11,399 nucleotides of DNA from DATGQT01 sp035304085 (GCA_035304085.1 DATGQT010000324.1:1-11399); one strand, 5' to 3'; positions 1 to 7,508 are shown, numbered from the stretch's first letter. The notes: generated by a model not told the origin, from the sequence alone. Numbers and translations: made by a program.

Positions 1-697
1 GCAGCACGTCGCCGATGCCGCGCTGGACGAACGTGTTCGTCGAGCCGCGCGCGCCGGAGTCGAGGACGGGCACGTTCCGGAAGAGCCGCGTCACGAACTC
101 CCGCGCCGCGGCCTCGCCGCCGGCGGCCGAGAGGTCGCCGCCCCGGGCCTGGCGGAGGGCGTAGGCCCACGCGGCGAGGTAGTTCCACCGCGCCCCCCCG
201 CTCGTCTTCGGGTTCGGCGTGATCACCGACACGTCGTCCCGCACGAGGTCGCCCCAGTCCCGGATGTTCTTGGGGTTCCCCTCGCGGACGAGGAACACGA
301 TGGTGGAGGTGTAGGGCGCGCTGTTGCGTGGGAGGCGGCGCTGCCAGCCCTGCGGGATCAGCCCCCGCTCCTGCATCTGGTCGATGTCGTAGGCGAGGGC
401 GAGCGTGACGACGTCGGCCTCGAGCCCGTCGAGGACGGCGCGGGCCTGGCTGCCGGCCCCGCCGTGCGACTGCTGGATCGTCACGTCCTGCCCCGTCGAG
501 TCCTTCCAGTGCTGGGCGAAGGCGGTGTTGAACTCGTCGTAGAGCTCGCGGGTGGGGTCGTAGGAGACGTTGAGGAGCGTGACGGGCGGGAGGGCCGCGG
601 CGCCGTCCGTCCCCTGCGACTGCCCTTCGGAGCAGGCGGTGAGGAGCGGGGCGGCGAGGAGGGCGAGGGCGCAGAGCGCGAGGGCAGGGCGGGGCAT
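1..697 (-). CDS. sbp: Sulfate ABC transporter substrate-binding lipoprotein (partial, C-terminus beyond left edge)
   Basis: This gene encodes the periplasmic sulfate receptor of a CysTWA-type ABC importer. Reading the minus strand from the ATG at 697 gives 232 codons with no stop before the edge; full family members are about 330-350 aa. The N-terminus is a lipoprotein signal peptide with lipobox LLTAC and Cys22 as the predicted lipidated residue. The Sbp/CysP signatures are in order: NVSYDPTREL at 43-52, QSHGGAGSQARAV at 76-88, ADVVTLALAYDID at 94-106, and NPKTSGGARWNYLAAW at 162-177. These include the Ser, Gly and Trp segments that hold sulfate in the Salmonella protein. The gene starts 9 bp after the porin stop, so the two are almost certainly co-transcribed. 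A lipid anchor, rather than a soluble periplasmic form, is the one small departure from the enterobacterial model. cysT/W/A would be expected past the left edge. Family assignment is firm; thiosulfate as an alternative ligand cannot be excluded. Confidence 0.93.
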   Translation of the reverse strand, partial: MPRPALALCALALLAAPLLTACSEGQSQGTDGAAALPPVTLLNVSYDPTRELYDEFNTAFAQHWKDSTGQDVTIQQSHGGAGSQARAVLDGLEADVVTLALAYDIDQMQERGLIPQGWQRRLPRNSAPYTSTIVFLVREGNPKNIRDWGDLVRDDVSVITPNPKTSGGARWNYLAAWAYALRQARGGDLSAAGGEAAAREFVTRLFRNVPVLDSGARGSTNTFVQRGIGDVL

Positions 698-706
698 GGG
701 AGAGGA

Positions 707-2002
707 TCAGAAGGCGACCTGGAAGCGGGTGAGGACGAGGTGCTCGGCGGGGAGGGGTGAGGCCCCATCGGGCGCGGCGTCGGCGAGGGCGAACGTGGTC
801 CGCTCGTAGTTCGCCATCACCTTCACGTTGGCCGTGGGGTACCAGTTGAGGCCGAGCGTGAGCGCCCGCGCTGCCCGGGCGCTCGAGGTGGGGCTGGCGA
901 ACGTCGGGAAGGCGTCCCCGTCGAACCGGAGCACCCCGATGCGCGCGGCCACCTCGAAGGCGCCGAGGCCGCCGTCGAGGCCGAGCGGCCGCGCCGGGCG
1001 CACGCGGCCGTAGCTGGCGCGCTCGCCCGTGAGGAGGTAGGCCCCGGTCACCTGGAAGGCCGTCGTGGAGAGGTCGGCCGTGGCGTTCCCGAGGCGGACG
1101 GCCTGCTGCGAGACGACGAACTCGGAGAGCAGGGTGGCCGGACCGGCGAAGAGGTGCGCCTGCGGGGCGTACCGGAAGCGCCGGCCGTCCGCGAGCACGG
1201 TCGTCGAGTCGGCCGCGCCGGTGATGAAGCGGTCGAAGGTGCGGCCGCCGGTGGTCCTGTAGGAGGGGAGCGCGGGGGCCGCGGCCTCGCCGTCGTCCTC
1301 GCCCAGGGTGACGGCGAAGCCGAAGCCGAGCCCTCGGAGCGGGCTCCTGCTCCCGCGGAACGGCTGGGCGAAGAGGCGCGCGGCCACGTCCTTCCCGTCG
1401 CCCGCGTCGCCGTCGGCGTTCTGGCCGTCTACGGCGCCGTTGAAGACGCCGAACTGGTAGCTCAGCCGCCCGCCGGCGACCTCGCCGTGCGCCATGAGCC
1501 CGACGTCGCGGCGGGGCACGAGGGCCGACGCGAAGCCGAGCTCGACGAGGGTGAGGTCGTTGGCCGAGCGGAGCCACTCCAGCCCGAAGGGCACCTTGAA
1601 CTTGCCCGCCCGCAGGGCGAAGGCCGGGGCGAAGCGGGCGTCGAGGTATACGTCCTGGATCTCGAACCGGCCCTGCCCGAAGTTGGGCATGATCCGGAAG
1701 TCGTAGCGGCCGGCGAGGGTGCCCTGGACGTTGATGCGGGCGCGGCGGAGGAGGAGCTGGTCCGTGCCCAGCCCGTCGGGGTCGTCCACGAAGAACCGGC
1801 CGTCGGTCTGGGCGTCGCCGCGGAGGCGGAAGGCGAAGGCGTCGTCGGGGCTCCGCAGCTGGAAGCCGTCCTCGTCGGCCGTGATCTGGACGGCCGGTGC
1901 CGTAGAAGGCGCGGGGGCGGGCGCCGGTCCTGAAGGGGCCGTCTGTGCGGCGGCGGAGGGCACGAGGAGGGCGAGGGCGAGGGGCGTGAAGCAGAGGCGC
2001 AT
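707..2002 (-). CDS. OprO/OprP-family anion-selective outer-membrane porin
   Basis: The product is a 431-aa trimeric-porin-type beta-barrel protein. It has a Sec signal peptide (MRLCFTPLALALLVPSAAAQ, cleavage about residue 20) and a Pro/Ala-rich linker. A barrel resembling the phosphate-selective porin O/P family follows: RRARINVQG, an FxxxDVYLDAR strand, AGKFKVPFGLEW, then ALVPRRDVGLMAHG. The chain ends in Phe (FQVAF), as outer-membrane proteins do. I chose the ATG at 2002 because the signal peptide begins there; an in-frame ATG at 2026 would add only MPLLPSPP. The 9-bp gap to the sulfate-binding gene points to sulfate or a similar oxyanion as the permeant. That is inferred from context, since the barrel alone only says anion porin. 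A sigma-54-like element at 2036-2050 and tandem palindromes further upstream suggest activation by the divergent regulator. Confidence 0.87.
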   Translation of the reverse strand: MRLCFTPLALALLVPSAAAQTAPSGPAPAPAPSTAPAVQITADEDGFQLRSPDDAFAFRLRGDAQTDGRFFVDDPDGLGTDQLLLRRARINVQGTLAGRYDFRIMPNFGQGRFEIQDVYLDARFAPAFALRAGKFKVPFGLEWLRSANDLTLVELGFASALVPRRDVGLMAHGEVAGGRLSYQFGVFNGAVDGQNADGDAGDGKDVAARLFAQPFRGSRSPLRGLGFGFAVTLGEDDGEAAAPALPSYRTTGGRTFDRFITGAADSTTVLADGRRFRYAPQAHLFAGPATLLSEFVVSQQAVRLGNATADLSTTAFQVTGAYLLTGERASYGRVRPARPLGLDGGLGAFEVAARIGVLRFDGDAFPTFASPTSSARAARALTLGLNWYPTANVKVMANYERTTFALADAAPDGASPLPAEHLVLTRFQVAF

Positions 2003-2035
2003 AGGCGGGGAGGGGAGGAGAGGCACCCCCTTTGA

Positions 2036-2050
2036 TCGAAGGGCGTGCCG
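2036..2050 (-). promoter_or_regulatory. Sigma-54-like -24/-12 promoter element for the porin/sbp operon
   Basis: On the minus strand the sequence CGGCACGCCCTTCGA matches the sigma-54 consensus TGGCACG-N4-TTGC well at the -24 block (GGCACG). It matches only partly at the -12 block: GG-N10-GA instead of GG-N10-GC. Transcription would start near 2024, about 22 nt before the porin ATG. The palindromes at 2114-2150 would then be centred about 98 and 119 bp upstream, a normal enhancer distance. The imperfect -12 is the weak point. A weak alternative is a TGATTTCG motif on the minus strand near 2064-2071, somewhat like the Bacteroidetes -7 element. Confidence 0.4.
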
Positions 2051-2113
2051 GCCCGCCGAACCCGCGAAATCAGGCCGATTCGCGCGGTTTCGGCTGCCTG
2101 GCTCTCGTCTGTC

Positions 2114-2150
2114 CCGTCAGATATGACGGCTTGGCCGTCGCATTTGACGG
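2114..2150. promoter_or_regulatory. Tandem palindromic operator/enhancer (two CCGTCA-N4-TGACGG sites)
   Basis: Site 1 (2114-2129) is CCGTCAGATATGACGG, a perfect 6-bp inverted repeat around four bases. Site 2 (2135-2150) is CCGTCGCATTTGACGG, matching in five of six pairs. The dyad centres lie 21 bp apart, two helical turns, so both sites face the same side of the DNA. They sit between the divergent porin and sigma-54 activator genes, upstream of both chosen starts. A degenerate third copy may lie at 2154-2169. A Fis-type HTH protein such as the adjacent activator binds dyads of this kind as a dimer, so it is the obvious candidate. That link is inference. Confidence 0.6.
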
Positions 2151-2185
2151 AGCCCGTCCCCCGTAACGACCTTTCCCCCGTGTCC

Positions 2186-3709
2186 ATGCCCGACCTCCAG
2201 CTCAGCCTCTGGCGCGAGGCCAGCCGCGCCGACGACCTCCCCGAGGCCGTCAGCCGCATGACGGCCCTCCTCGCGCGCCGCGTCCCCGTCGGCCGCGTCT
2301 TCCTTCGCCAGTTCGACCCCGCCGCGGGGGTGCTGGAGACGCTCGCCGTCGGGCGGGTCAACGGCGGCCCGGTCCAGGGGGCCGGGCGGACGCCCTGCAC
2401 GGCCCGGCACCTCATCCAGCTTCGCCGGCTCGCGGGCGGCGGCGTCGTCATCCTCAACGGGTCGAGCGCGCTCACCGGGGCCGTCGTGCCGGAGGGGGTG
2501 CGGGGGGCCGCTGCCGTGGGGCCGCTCACCGAGGCGGACGGCACCGACCTCGGGGTGCTCGTGGCGGTGCCGGCGGCGGGGGCGACACTGGACGAGACCG
2601 CCCGCGTCACGCTCGGCCGGAGCCTGGAGCCGTTCGCCGTGGCCCTCGCGCACCACCGCCGCGTCCACGAGCTGGAGCGGCTGCGCGAGGCGGCCGAGGC
2701 CGACAAGGACGCGCTGCTCTCGCGCCTGCACCGGCGCGAGATCGTCGAGGAGATCGTGGGCGCCGACGGCTCGCTCCGGGCGGTGATGACGCGGGTGGAG
2801 CAGGTGGCGCCGACGGACGCCCCCGTGCTCATCCTCGGCGAGACGGGGACGGGGAAGGAGGTCGTCGCCCGCGCCATCCACGCCCGCTCCGCCCGCGCCG
2901 ACGGCCCCATCGTCCGCGTCAACTGCGGCGCGATCCCGACCGAGCTCGTGGACTCCGAGCTGTTCGGGCACGAGAAGGGGGCGTTCACCGGCGCCCTCGC
3001 CACGCGGAAGGGGTGGTTCGAGCGGGCCGACGGCGGCACCCTCTTCCTCGACGAGGTCGGGGACCTCCCGCTGGCGGCGCAGGTCCGCCTGCTGCGCATC
3101 CTCCAGGACGGCACCTACGAGCGCGTCGGCGGGCAGCAGACGCGGCGGGTGGACGTCCGCATCCTCGCCGCGACGCACCGCGACATGGAGGCGCTCGTGC
3201 GCGAGGGGCGGTTCCGCGAGGACCTCTGGTTCCGCATCAGCGTCTTCCCGCTCTACCTCCCCCCGCTCCGCTCGCGCCCCGGCGACGTCCCCGCGCTCGC
3301 CCGCCACTTCGCCCGCGCCGCCGGCCTCCGCCTCGGGAGCGCCCCGCTCGACCTCGACGACGACGACCTGGAGCTCCTCCTGGCCTACCCGTGGCCGGGC
3401 AACGTGCGCGAGCTGGCCGCCGTCATCGAGCGCGCCGCCATCCTGGGCGGCGGCCATCGCCTCGACGTGCGCGGGGCGATGGGGACCAAGCTCCACGCCC
3501 TGCAGGAGCGCTTCGCCGAGGCGCCGGCCGACGACGCGCCGTTCCCCACGCTCGACGAGGCGATGCGGCGGCACATCGAGGCCGCGCTCCGGCGCTGCAA
3601 CGGTCGGGTGGAGGGGGCGAGCGGGGCGGCGGCGCTACTCGGCGTCAACCCCAACACGCTCCGCGGCCGGATGCGCAGGCTGGGGGTGGCGTGGCAGCGG
3701 TTCCGGTAG
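2186..3709 (+). CDS. Sigma-54-dependent transcriptional activator, GAF-like/AAA+/Fis HTH
   Basis: This is a 507-aa enhancer-binding protein that would remodel sigma-54 RNA polymerase using ATP. Residues 1 to about 160 form a GAF-like sensor domain, followed by a charged coiled-coil linker (about 160-187). The AAA+ domain has Walker A GETGTGKE (218-225), the sigma-54 contact loop GAFTGA (265-270) and Walker B GGTLFLDE (283-290). A Fis-type helix-turn-helix with NPNTLRGRMRRLG closes the protein, in the style of FhlA and NorR. No response-regulator receiver is present, so the signal is probably a ligand or redox cue rather than phosphorylation. In-frame ATGs at 2045 and 2123 exist, but both starts would translate through the palindromes; 2186 begins the recognisable protein. 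It is divergent from the porin/sbp pair and probably controls it. The Pseudomonas sulfur-scavenging regulator SfnR is a precedent for sigma-54 control in sulfur supply. The ligand is unknown. Confidence 0.93.
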   Translation: MPDLQLSLWREASRADDLPEAVSRMTALLARRVPVGRVFLRQFDPAAGVLETLAVGRVNGGPVQGAGRTPCTARHLIQLRRLAGGGVVILNGSSALTGAVVPEGVRGAAAVGPLTEADGTDLGVLVAVPAAGATLDETARVTLGRSLEPFAVALAHHRRVHELERLREAAEADKDALLSRLHRREIVEEIVGADGSLRAVMTRVEQVAPTDAPVLILGETGTGKEVVARAIHARSARADGPIVRVNCGAIPTELVDSELFGHEKGAFTGALATRKGWFERADGGTLFLDEVGDLPLAAQVRLLRILQDGTYERVGGQQTRRVDVRILAATHRDMEALVREGRFREDLWFRISVFPLYLPPLRSRPGDVPALARHFARAAGLRLGSAPLDLDDDDLELLLAYPWPGNVRELAAVIERAAILGGGHRLDVRGAMGTKLHALQERFAEAPADDAPFPTLDEAMRRHIEAALRRCNGRVEGASGAAALLGVNPNTLRGRMRRLGVAWQRFR

Positions 3710-3724
3710 TGCGCGGTGGAGGGC

Positions 3725-4972
3725 TCACGAGCGCGCAGCAGGGCGGTGCGCGGGGAGCGTCTCGGTCATCGCGAGGGCGGCGACGAGGCCGGAGGCGGCC
3801 GTGAGCGCGCCGACGGCGCCGACGGCCCACCCGAGCCCGAGGGCGTCGGCCAGCCCCCCCGCCACGAGCGCCCCGACGACGTAGCCGCCGTCGCGCCAGA
3901 GCCGGTAGACGCCGACGGCCGAGGCGCGCCACGCCGGGTGCGCCACGTCGCCGATGGCGGCCAGCAGCGTGGGGTAGACCAGCGCCGTCCCGAGGCCGAG
4001 CAGCCCCATCGACACGGCCAGCGCGGCGAACGTCGCCGCCGGCAGGAGGAGCCCGAGCCCGGCCGCCTGCACGAGCATCCCCGCCACGACGAGCGGCTTC
4101 CGCCCGAGGCGGTCCGAGAGGGCGCCCGTGCCGAGCTGCCCGAGCCCCCACACCGCCGGGTACAGCGCCGCCAGCAGCCCGATCTGCTCGACCGCCAGCC
4201 CGCGCCCGGCGAAGTAGAGCGGGAGGAGGCCCCACGCGAGCCCGTCGTTGAGGTTGTTGACGAGGCCGGCCTGGCTCACGGCGAAGAGCGTGCGGTCCCG
4301 CCAGCTCGTGCGCGCCAGGACGCTCACGAACGACGGCGCCTCGTCGTCGGCCCAGTCCTCCGCTTCGAGGCGGGCGTGGCCGCGCGTCTCGCGCACGAGG
4401 GCGACCGAGAGGGCGAGGCCCGCCAGCGCGAAGCCGACGCCGAGGTAGAACGGCGCCGGGCGGAGGCCGTGGGCGCCGGCGACGTACCCCGAGGCCAGCG
4501 CCGCCAGCGAGACGGCGACGTACCCGGCCGCCTCGTTGAGCCCCATCGCGAGGCCGCGTTGCCGCGGCCCCACGAGGTCGATCTTCATGACGACCGTGCT
4601 CGACCACGCGAGCCCCTGGTTCACCCCCAGCAGCACGTTGGCGAAGACGACCCACCCCCACGTCGGCGCCGCCATGAGGAGGAAGGGGACGGGGAGCCCG
4701 ACGAGCCACCCGGCGACGAGGACGGCCTTCCGCCCGTGGCGGTCGCCGAGGTGGCCGGCGGCGAGGTTGGCCAGCGCCTTGGCCAGCCCGAACGAGGCGA
4801 CGAACGAGAGGATCGCCGTGCGCGAGGCGAGGCCGAAGGCGGCCTCGGCCAGCAGCGGGAGCACCGCCCGCTCCAGCCCCACCATCGCCCCGACGAACGC
4901 GTTGACGACGACGAGCAGCGCGAACGGCCGCCAGTTCTCGCGGAGGCCGAGGGCGAGGGGGGGCGAGGGCAC
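3725..4972 (-). CDS. Major facilitator superfamily transporter
   Basis: The product is a 12-helix inner-membrane permease of the major facilitator superfamily, 415 aa from the proposed GTG. The first transmembrane helix begins about residue 15 (WRPFALLVVVNAFVGAM). The MFS loop 2-3 signature GHLGDRHGRK is at 73-82, and its repeat in the second half, GALSDRLGRK, is at 283-292, showing the two six-helix halves. No ATG lies close to the first helix; GTG 4972 gives a 14-residue cytoplasmic tail and GTG 5002 would add ten residues. An ATG at 5191 would overlap the divergent gene and encode an unlikely Pro/Arg-rich leader. The stop is 15 bp from the stop of the convergent sigma-54 regulator. Being divergent from the decarboxylase hints at a shared role, perhaps substrate or amine transport. 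The substrate cannot be read from sequence. Confidence 0.85.
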   Translation of the reverse strand: MPSPPLALGLRENWRPFALLVVVNAFVGAMVGLERAVLPLLAEAAFGLASRTAILSFVASFGLAKALANLAAGHLGDRHGRKAVLVAGWLVGLPVPFLLMAAPTWGWVVFANVLLGVNQGLAWSSTVVMKIDLVGPRQRGLAMGLNEAAGYVAVSLAALASGYVAGAHGLRPAPFYLGVGFALAGLALSVALVRETRGHARLEAEDWADDEAPSFVSVLARTSWRDRTLFAVSQAGLVNNLNDGLAWGLLPLYFAGRGLAVEQIGLLAALYPAVWGLGQLGTGALSDRLGRKPLVVAGMLVQAAGLGLLLPAATFAALAVSMGLLGLGTALVYPTLLAAIGDVAHPAWRASAVGVYRLWRDGGYVVGALVAGGLADALGLGWAVGAVGALTAASGLVAALAMTETLPAHRPAARS

Positions 4973-5083
4973 GGGCTGAGGGCGGGGGTACGCCCGCTCC
5001 ACGCGGGCGGGGCGGGCGAAGTTCGCGCCGTCCTGCACGAGGGGACGGGCGGATGTAGGGGATGCCCCCTCACGATCTGGGAG

Positions 5084-5111
5084 GCGGCCCCGCTGGAGGA
5101 GCGGGGGCCGC
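5084..5111. other. Strong GC hairpin in the MFS/decarboxylase divergent region
   Basis: GCGGCCCCGCT (5084-5094) pairs with AGCGGGGGCCGC (5100-5111) around the loop GGAGG, giving an 11-bp stem with one bulged G. It lies just upstream of the TAGCCT motif (5117-5122) that may be the decarboxylase promoter. It could be an operator dyad. If an upstream start is used, it could instead be a leader structure. No U-tract follows on either strand, so a classical terminator is unlikely. The rest of 4973-5162 holds only a minor AGGGG/CCCCT hairpin at 5057-5070. Confidence 0.35.
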
Positions 5112-5162
5112 AGGGGTAGCCTGGCGTGTCTGCCCCCGTCCATCCCGACGACCGCCCCTGCC

Positions 5163-7508
5163 ATGCGCAACGCCGCCTTCCTCGGCCCCAAGGCCGAGAA
5201 CGCCCTCGAGCTGGAGCGCCTCCTCCTCGAGGTCCTCCACGACCACGTCTTCTGGCGCCGGAACTACCACCCCGGCGACCCCCGCCTCATCGCCGAGCGC
5301 GACAAGCGGGCGGCGGCGTACGAGGAGACGTCCGCGCGCCTCCGCGACGAGCTGTTCCAGATCCTGGCCGAGCTCAAGCGCGGCGCCCCGCTCTACGCGC
5401 CCCGCCAGATCGGCCACATGGTGAGCGACCCCACGCTCCCGGCGCTCGTCGGCTACTTCGCCGGCCTCCTCTACAACCAGAACAACGTCGTCGCCGAGGC
5501 GGCGCCGGAGACGGTGCGGAAGGAGCGGGCCTACGTGGCGGCGCTGGCGCGGATGATCGGGTACCCGCCGATGCTGCCCGAGCGGCTGTCGCCGGAGGAC
5601 CGCCGCGCCCGCACGCCGTTCTCGTGGGGCCACCTCTGCGGGGGCGGGACGCTGGCCAACCTCGAGGCGCTGTGGGTGGCGCGGAACGTCCGCCTCTACC
5701 CCCTCGCCGTCCGCCTCCTGGCCGCGACGTCGGCGCCGTTCGCCCACCTCGGCGCGTTCGAGGTCGCCCCGGCCGGGGGCGGCCGCGCGCGCCTGCGCGA
5801 CCTCCCGACGGCGGCGCTGCTGAACCTCCCCGTCGCCGAGACGACGGACCTACACCGCCGCCTCCACGCTGCGCTGAGAGCGGACGGGCCGGAGACGGCG
5901 GCGGCCTTCGCCGAGGCGCTTCCGAGCGTCCGCAAGAGCGGGCTGGCCGGGCTCCTCGCCGAATACAACGCCGCGTTCCCCGCCGACCCCGCGCGCCCGC
6001 CCGTCGTCCTCATCTCGCAGGCGGCCCACTACGGGTGGGGCAAGGCGATGGACGTCGCCGGCCTCGGCGCCAACGCCCTCCGGCAGCTCCCCGTCGACGC
6101 CCGCGTGCGGCTCGACGTGGGCGTGCTGGCAGAGGCGGCGCGGGCGTGCGCCCGCCGCGGCGAGGCCGTCCTCATGGTCGTCAGCATCGGGGGGACGACG
6201 GAGGAGGGGGCCGTGGACCCGGTCCATCACGTCGAGGAGGCGCGCGCGGCGCTGGCCGCCGAGGGCCTCACGTTCTGGCACCACTGCGACGCCGCCTTCG
6301 GCGGCTACCTCGCCACCATCCTCCCTCGAGACGCGGACGGCGTGCCGCGGTCCTACGACCCCGCCGACGACGCCGTCGCCGCGCTCACCGGCGAGGGCGG
6401 CCTCGTCGAGCCCGAGGTGTACCGCGCGCTCGTGGCCTTCGGCCGCACCGACTCCATCACGATAGACCCCCACAAGCTCGGCTACGTCCCGTACCCCGCC
6501 GGCGCCGTGCTCTTCCGCGACTACCCCGTCCGCGACGCCATCGCGTACGCCGCGCCGTACCTCCAGACCGACGAGGCCGCCGGGTTCGGCGGGTTCCTCG
6601 GGCAGTGGACGCTGGAGGGCTCGCGCCCCGGCGCCCCCGCCGTCAGCGCGTACCTCTCGCAGGCCGTCGTCCCCCTCGACGAGGACGGACACGGCGCCCT
6701 CGTGAAGGACTGCCTCGCCGCTACGCGCGCGCTCGTCGCCGCGCTGCGGGATCGGTTCGGCGGCGCGGCGCCCGTGGCGTTCCGGCCGTTCGCCGAGCCC
6801 GACACCGTCGGCCTCTGCTTCGCGCTGGTGCCGCGGGACGGCGCCGGCTCGCTCGCCGCCCTCAACGCGTTCACCCGGCGGCTCTGGCGGCGCCTGGCCG
6901 TCGATGGCCGCGACGACGTCGGCCACTACGCGTTCATCCTCTCGAAGACCGAGGTGGACGTGGCGCGCTACCGCGCGCAGCTCGAGGCCATGCTCGGCCC
7001 CGGCCCCCTCGACGCCCCCGACGACGCGTCGCTCCTCCTCCTGCGGGCGTTCGTCACCAACCCGTTCCTGCGGGAGTGGAACGAGCGTGCGCCCGGCTTC
7101 GCCCGCCTCTTCAGCGACTTCCTCGGCGATCTCGCCGAGGAGGCGCTGGCCGAGCACGCCCTCCACGCGCACGTCGCCGAGGGGGGGCTGCTCCGCGTGC
7201 TCGTCGTCGAGGAGGACCCGCATGGGAGCGACGCCGTCGCCCGCCGGCTCCGAGAGGCCCCCGCCTTCGGGCCGTACCTCGACGTGCGGGCGGCCACGCC
7301 GGAGGCCGTGCTCGCCGGTTCGCTCGGGGACCTGACGGCCGTCCACGGGGCGATCCTCGCCGCGGGGCCGGCGCACGAAGCGGCGCTGCGCCGGGCGCTG
7401 GATGTCGCCGGGTTAGAGGCGGAGCAGGTCCAGACCTGGGAGAGCGGCGACCTCTGCGCGCTCGTCGTGCGGCTCTGCGAGGGTGCCCCCGCGCAAGCCG
7501 TCCTCTGA
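5163..7508 (+). CDS. Group II PLP-dependent amino-acid decarboxylase (tyrosine decarboxylase-like), extended
   Basis: The product is a 781-aa cytosolic fold-type I PLP enzyme that should decarboxylate an amino acid, releasing CO2 and an amine. Landmarks are LLYNQNNVVAEAAPET (QNN at 106-108), GHLCGGGTLANLEALW (160 onward) and SQAAHYGWGKA with the PLP-stacking His at 289. HHCDAAFGGYL has the pyridine-N Asp at 376, and SITIDPHKLGYVPYPAG has the Schiff-base Lys at 438. The Tyr six residues after the Lys matches lactic acid bacterial tyrosine decarboxylases, which share this overall motif pattern but are about 620 aa. The extra 150 or so residues are mostly C-terminal (after about 620): acidic, without a recognised domain, ending WESGDLCALVVRLCEG. 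The PLP core is intact, so the enzyme is probably active. The substrate (Tyr, Glu, other) is not decidable here. A divergent MFS gene could move substrate or product. Confidence 0.88.
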   Translation: MRNAAFLGPKAENALELERLLLEVLHDHVFWRRNYHPGDPRLIAERDKRAAAYEETSARLRDELFQILAELKRGAPLYAPRQIGHMVSDPTLPALVGYFAGLLYNQNNVVAEAAPETVRKERAYVAALARMIGYPPMLPERLSPEDRRARTPFSWGHLCGGGTLANLEALWVARNVRLYPLAVRLLAATSAPFAHLGAFEVAPAGGGRARLRDLPTAALLNLPVAETTDLHRRLHAALRADGPETAAAFAEALPSVRKSGLAGLLAEYNAAFPADPARPPVVLISQAAHYGWGKAMDVAGLGANALRQLPVDARVRLDVGVLAEAARACARRGEAVLMVVSIGGTTEEGAVDPVHHVEEARAALAAEGLTFWHHCDAAFGGYLATILPRDADGVPRSYDPADDAVAALTGEGGLVEPEVYRALVAFGRTDSITIDPHKLGYVPYPAGAVLFRDYPVRDAIAYAAPYLQTDEAAGFGGFLGQWTLEGSRPGAPAVSAYLSQAVVPLDEDGHGALVKDCLAATRALVAALRDRFGGAAPVAFRPFAEPDTVGLCFALVPRDGAGSLAALNAFTRRLWRRLAVDGRDDVGHYAFILSKTEVDVARYRAQLEAMLGPGPLDAPDDASLLLLRAFVTNPFLREWNERAPGFARLFSDFLGDLAEEALAEHALHAHVAEGGLLRVLVVEEDPHGSDAVARRLREAPAFGPYLDVRAATPEAVLAGSLGDLTAVHGAILAAGPAHEAALRRALDVAGLEAEQVQTWESGDLCALVVRLCEGAPAQAVL

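Noticed and set aside
2154..2169. A third copy of the CCGTCA-N4-TGACGG dyad
   Set aside because: CCGTCC-CCCG-TAACGA keeps only four of six bases in the right half and the spacing is 19, not 21 bp; too weak to annotate as a site.
1462..3114. A 550-codon minus-strand frame antisense to the sigma-54 activator
   Set aside because: It is Ser/Arg/Pro-rich with no domain, and runs over both the porin and the activator, which are well supported.
3710..3724. Terminator between the activator and the MFS gene
   Set aside because: The 15-bp convergent gap contains no inverted repeat.
5040..5162. Riboswitch upstream of the decarboxylase
   Set aside because: The hairpins match no riboswitch core I know, and the likely promoter lies downstream of them.
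5850..7376. A 508-codon minus-strand frame inside the decarboxylase
   Set aside because: Compositionally biased shadow without motifs; the opposite strand encodes an intact PLP enzyme.
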